14,047 nt of DNA from JACZWL01 sp046756445. Its GTDB lineage: Bacteria > Pseudomonadota > Gammaproteobacteria > Steroidobacterales > Woeseiaceae. Positions 13,767-14,047 of this stretch are shown in pieces. The first letter of the stretch is position 1; every line of letters begins with the position of its first letter. The stretch is taken from contig JBHHWI010000080.1 of assembly GCA_046756445.1 (NCBI GenBank), positions 1-14,047 of the forward strand, read 5' to 3'. The notes under the pieces were generated by a model, which did no database searches, was not told where the DNA came from, and saw nothing but the letters and a program-made list of their open reading frames with translations. Both the position numbers and the translations under genes were made by a program.

Positions 13767-14047
13767 TTGTCCAGGAGCAATTCTACGCTAAGAAACGACC
13801 AGTGCTGCGTCCACACGTCGACATATTTTGCTGCGGGCTTTGACGCCAAAGATGCAGCCGCACTTGCAGCAATTTATGCAGATTCTGGCGAGTTATTGCC
13901 ACCAAACAGCGAAACGATCAGGGGCCGCACCGCCATCGAGGCCTACTTCACGGAGTCACTGGCCAGCGACGTCAGTATAGGGTTAGAGGACACCGGGGTG
14001 TATGCGCATGGTGACGTTGGTTACATGGAAGGGACGTACACTGTTAC
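13767..14047 (+). CDS. SnoaL/DUF4440-like protein, partial; start unclear
   Basis: From about 13816 the frame reads AAGFDAKDAAALAAIYADSG, ELLPPNSETIRGRTAIEAYF and VYAHGDVGYMEGTYTV, the standard pattern of a small cone-shaped SnoaL/DUF4440 (ketosteroid-isomerase-like) domain; the window ends inside it. No ATG or GTG occurs in frame before the domain. The preceding in-frame stop is TAG near 13726, and the only candidate start is TTG at 13767, with no good ribosome site. Either the TTG is used, or the true N-terminus sits in another frame and the gene is damaged. Transcribed away from the NYN gene. Substrate unknown. Confidence 0.6.
   Translation, partial: MSRSNSTLRNDQCCVHTSTYFAAGFDAKDAAALAAIYADSGELLPPNSETIRGRTAIEAYFTESLASDVSIGLEDTGVYAHGDVGYMEGTYTV

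Noticed and set aside
1..14047. CRISPR arrays, tRNA or rRNA genes
   Set aside because: I read the intergenic stretches for regular repeats with spacers, cloverleaf-like segments and rRNA-like sequence and saw none.

Overview
The window reads as a piece of a high-GC bacterial chromosome, most likely from a gammaproteobacterium. A chemolithoautotrophic or microaerobic sulfur-oxidiser type of lifestyle is my inference from gene content, not something the sequence proves. Hand counts give about 65% GC in the 4.4 kb area and about 46% at 12.24-12.36 kb, so composition shifts towards the right end.

Left two thirds (1-8206): two ferredoxin-dependent 2-oxoacid oxidoreductase systems transcribed divergently from a roughly 217-bp spacer at 3732-3948. 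Leftward run an RnfB-like polyferredoxin with an N-terminal membrane anchor (3731-2871) and, 16 bp after it, a very large one-chain pyruvate:ferredoxin oxidoreductase-type enzyme (2854 to beyond base 1; 951 codons visible, C-terminus outside the window). Rightward run a four-subunit 2-oxoglutarate:acceptor oxidoreductase in the order delta, alpha, beta, gamma (3949-6815), the order of the Helicobacter oorDABC enzyme, and then a slim HdrA-like FAD/[4Fe-4S] protein (6812-8206). The rightward genes overlap or nearly touch, so they are very probably one operon. Together the two arms could carry out CoA-dependent oxidative decarboxylation of pyruvate and 2-oxoglutarate, or the reverse reductive carboxylations. 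The RnfB-like and HdrA-like proteins are the probable electron connectors.

Middle (8207-10889): a 132-residue cysteine-rich orphan; a small GlsB/YeaQ-like membrane protein; a secreted DUF2845-type protein; a 90-residue conserved-looking unknown translationally coupled to a THEP1-type nucleoside-triphosphatase; then the 3' end of an IS3-family element (last ~45 transposase residues plus right inverted repeat), a scar of an old insertion.

Right part (10890-14047): an antitoxin-like small protein with no visible toxin, a roughly 310-bp stretch without a convincing gene, a DedA-like membrane protein converging with and overlapping a sulfotransferase that has a good sigma70-type promoter, a NYN-domain/OST-HTH protein whose last 26 codons are cut off by one in-frame TAA, and the start of a SnoaL/DUF4440-like gene cut by the window edge and lacking a clear start codon.
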